Shown: one piece after another, positions 5,385-6,750 of the stretch
Layout of the letters: each line of letters starts with the position of its first letter
Numbering within the stretch: position 1 is the first letter of the stretch
Notes under the pieces: model-generated
Seen by the model: the letters and a program-made list of their open reading frames with translations, nothing else
The model's database searches: none
Told to the model about the DNA's origin: nothing
Made by a program: the position numbers and the translations under genes
DNA from: an uncultured Opitutia bacterium
GTDB lineage: Bacteria > Verrucomicrobiota > Verrucomicrobiia > Opitutales > UBA953
Direction of reading: 5' to 3'
DNA length: 6,750 nt
Assembly (NCBI GenBank): GCA_903882335.1
Contig: CAIRWP010000208.1
Span: 1-6,750, forward strand

Positions 5385-6584
5385 TCAGCGGATGACGTAC
5401 TCGACGCGAGGGTCGTAGACCCACCAGAGGTCGCAGGGACCGGCGGTCGGGAGCTCCTCGCGGGCGCGACCGTTGGCGCCGGCCTTGGCGTCGGTGTCAC
5501 CGAAGCCGGACTGGGGCAGCGGGGCGGGCGACGGGGGCGTGACGGAGGTGAGGGCGCCGTCCTCGGCCATGCGTTCGACGACGTCGGTGACCCACTTGAG
5601 GCGGCCGGCCTCGTCACCGTGGACCTTCCAGTCGCCGGTCGCGGTGGCCTTGTACATGTTGGCGACAAAATCGTCGAGCGGGACGCCGATGCGGTTGGCG
5701 ACCTTGATGAAGATGCGTTCGCACCAGACCTTGCTCCACTTCAGCTGCTCCTGCATCTGCGTCATGTTGCCGGTCACGCCGGTCGAGGCCTGATGGTGGA
5801 GGACGATGGTCTGGGGATAGACGAAGGAGCGCGTGGCGAGGGTGGTCACGATCGCGGCCATGGAGGCACAGTAACCCTTCACCACCACGTAGACCGGGGC
5901 CTTGGAGGTCTCCATCGCCTGGAGGATCATGTAGCCGGACATCACCGAGCCGCCGGGCGAGCGGTCGATCACGATGAAGATGGGGGCCTCGCTGTCCTGC
6001 GCATTGTAGAAGGCGATGGCGGAGGTCACCTCGCGGGCGAGGCGGTCGTTGACGACGCCGTTGAAAGGGATGCGGCGGTCGCTGATGTGCAGGACGCCGT
6101 CGATGAGCGGGTCCTTCGGGTAGGTGATTTTCGCGCCGCTGGCGACCTCGGAGGCCTTCTGCTGGAGCCGGGCGATGGTGGCGACGCTGGCGACCTTGGC
6201 GTACTCGACGGAGACCTGGGCGGCGGCGAGGCGGGCCTCGACCTCGAGTTCGGCCCGGGCGCGGTCCTTATCGGCGTTGGCGGCGGCGGAGCGGGCGACG
6301 GAGAGGACGGCTTCCAGACCGAGGCGGGCGCGCTCGGCTTCGGTCTCGGCGAACGTAGCCTCGGCGCGGGCGGAACGAATCATGGCCTCGGCCTCGAGCT
6401 TGCGCATCTCGAGCGTGAGAGGCAGGCGGGCGAGCATGCGCTGGGCGGAGCCCAGTTCGAGGCGGGTGCGGATGACCTCGGCTTCCACCTCGGCCTTGAC
6501 GGTCTCGGGCGACTTGCGGACGTTGAACTGCTGGGCCGTGAGGGTGGCAGCCAGCAGCAGGGAAGGAAGGACCAGGCGGGGCAT
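5385..6584 (-). CDS. Exported ClpP-fold serine peptidase with coiled coil (paralog 1)
   Basis: The protein has 399 residues. MPRLVLPSLLLAATLTA is a signal peptide with likely cleavage after TLTA or just beyond. A charged, Ala/Glu/Arg-rich coiled coil spans about residues 25-147 directly after it, without the Pro-rich linker of its paralog. The ClpP-like core spans about 155-338. It has RSPGGS (208-213), nucleophile Ser241 in GYCASMA, His264 in LHHQ and Asp318 in TGDW. Ser-His and His-Asp distances (23 and 54) are identical to those in the downstream paralog, and the cores align without gaps over 184 residues at about 60% identity by hand count. A variable Pro-rich linker leads to DLWWVYDP (385-392) near the end. 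It is the first gene of the two-gene operon, and the two products may form a mixed oligomer as ClpP1/ClpP2 do. The leader is C-rich with no Shine-Dalgarno. ClpP fold and triad are firm; substrate and assembly are unknown. Confidence 0.87.
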   Translation of the reverse strand: MPRLVLPSLLLAATLTAQQFNVRKSPETVKAEVEAEVIRTRLELGSAQRMLARLPLTLEMRKLEAEAMIRSARAEATFAETEAERARLGLEAVLSVARSAAANADKDRARAELEVEARLAAAQVSVEYAKVASVATIARLQQKASEVASGAKITYPKDPLIDGVLHISDRRIPFNGVVNDRLAREVTSAIAFYNAQDSEAPIFIVIDRSPGGSVMSGYMILQAMETSKAPVYVVVKGYCASMAAIVTTLATRSFVYPQTIVLHHQASTGVTGNMTQMQEQLKWSKVWCERIFIKVANRIGVPLDDFVANMYKATATGDWKVHGDEAGRLKWVTDVVERMAEDGALTSVTPPSPAPLPQSGFGDTDAKAGANGRAREELPTAGPCDLWWVYDPRVEYVIR

Positions 6585-6652
6585 CGGTGGGGAAAGTCTT
6601 TTCTGACAGATAAATGGTTCCCTTGAAGCCCTTTTTTAGCAAATCTGCTCAC
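6585..6652. promoter_or_regulatory. Divergent promoter region between peptidase operon and psd
   Basis: Both flanking genes start here and run apart, so the 68 bp must hold both promoters. It is clearly more AT-rich than the genes, with a T-run at 6632-6637 and GATAAAT at about 6609-6615. I could not place a -35/-10 pair with good spacing on either strand. No operator palindrome longer than four base pairs was seen. Confidence 0.45.
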
Positions 6653-6750
6653 ATGAATGCCGACGCCCCGATCGCCCTGCGTAATCGCCACACCGGCGGC
6701 ACCGAGGTCGAGCGGGTCTTCGGCGAAGCCTGGCTGAAGCGCATCTACGG
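6653..6750 (+). CDS. psd: Phosphatidylserine decarboxylase, N-terminal fragment cut by the window edge
   Basis: The ATG at 6653 opens 32 complete codons with no stop before the window ends. The sequence contains IALRNRHTGG, then EVERVFGEAWLKRIYG, which matches the typical opening of the membrane-associated bacterial phosphatidylserine decarboxylases (Y/NRxTGxxExExVYGexfLrwxYG pattern). The family makes phosphatidylethanolamine from phosphatidylserine using a pyruvoyl group formed by self-cleavage at a C-terminal motif that lies outside this window. No signal peptide is visible, as usual for the family. There is no Shine-Dalgarno in CAAATCTGCTCAC upstream. The call rests on a short stretch, so it is likely rather than certain. 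Confidence 0.72.
   Translation, partial: MNADAPIALRNRHTGGTEVERVFGEAWLKRIY

Noticed and set aside
5363..5668. Upstream extension of the second peptidase gene to an ATG at 5668.
   Set aside because: The extra 102 residues are a Pro/Ser/Thr-rich frame shadow of the first peptidase gene; the signal peptide begins at 5362.
4656..6626. Long plus-strand open frame (656 codons) opposite both peptidase genes.
   Set aside because: It has an Ala/Arg/Gly-rich composition without domain character and is antisense to two genes with clear signal peptides and catalytic motifs; such shadows are normal in GC-rich DNA.

Overview
The window is very GC-rich and densely coding. It looks like a piece of a Verrucomicrobiota chromosome, probably near Opitutaceae. 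This is an inference from three things: the pairing of a cytochrome c/PA14 protein with a periplasmic beta-propeller 'dehydrogenase-like' protein, the SSS-type transporter beside it, and the absence of Shine-Dalgarno sequences. No database search was possible. Five of the six genes are on the minus strand; the sixth starts divergently at the right edge.

Layout, left to right. (1) Positions 1-260, minus: N-terminal 86 codons of a sodium:solute symporter, cut by the window edge. (2) Positions 261-789: the only long gene-free stretch. It holds two arrays of a 7-bp repeat (GGTTRGC-like) in opposite orientation, a clean minus-strand intrinsic terminator with a GCAA tetraloop, and an 8-bp tandem repeat (10.5 copies) directly after the stop codon of the next gene. 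(3) Positions 790-3872, minus: a two-gene operon, a secreted cytochrome c + PA14 protein followed 20 bp later by a secreted beta-propeller protein. (4) Positions 3917-3946: a second strong minus-strand terminator with a UCCG tetraloop. (5) Positions 3977-6584, minus: a two-gene operon of paralogous exported ClpP-fold serine peptidases, each made of a signal peptide, an Ala/Glu-rich coiled coil, a ClpP core with a complete Ser-His-Asp triad and a shared C-terminal DxWW[IV]YDP tail. (6) Positions 6585-6652: a 68-bp divergent promoter gap. (7) Positions 6653-6750, plus: the first 32 codons of a phosphatidylserine decarboxylase.

How the genes may work together. The cytochrome/propeller pair is probably an envelope redox module: the propeller would be the catalytic or ligand-binding part and the cytochrome would accept electrons. 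The substrate cannot be read from the sequence. The symporter lies beyond a terminator and may be unrelated. The two ClpP-like proteins are best read as partners in one envelope protease. They are about 60% identical over an ungapped 184-residue core (hand count), whereas their coiled coils have diverged. No AAA+ unfoldase is visible, and none would be expected to work outside the cytoplasm. This pair is the most interesting protein-level system in the window; the repeat-rich 3' UTR/intergenic region is the most interesting DNA-level one.
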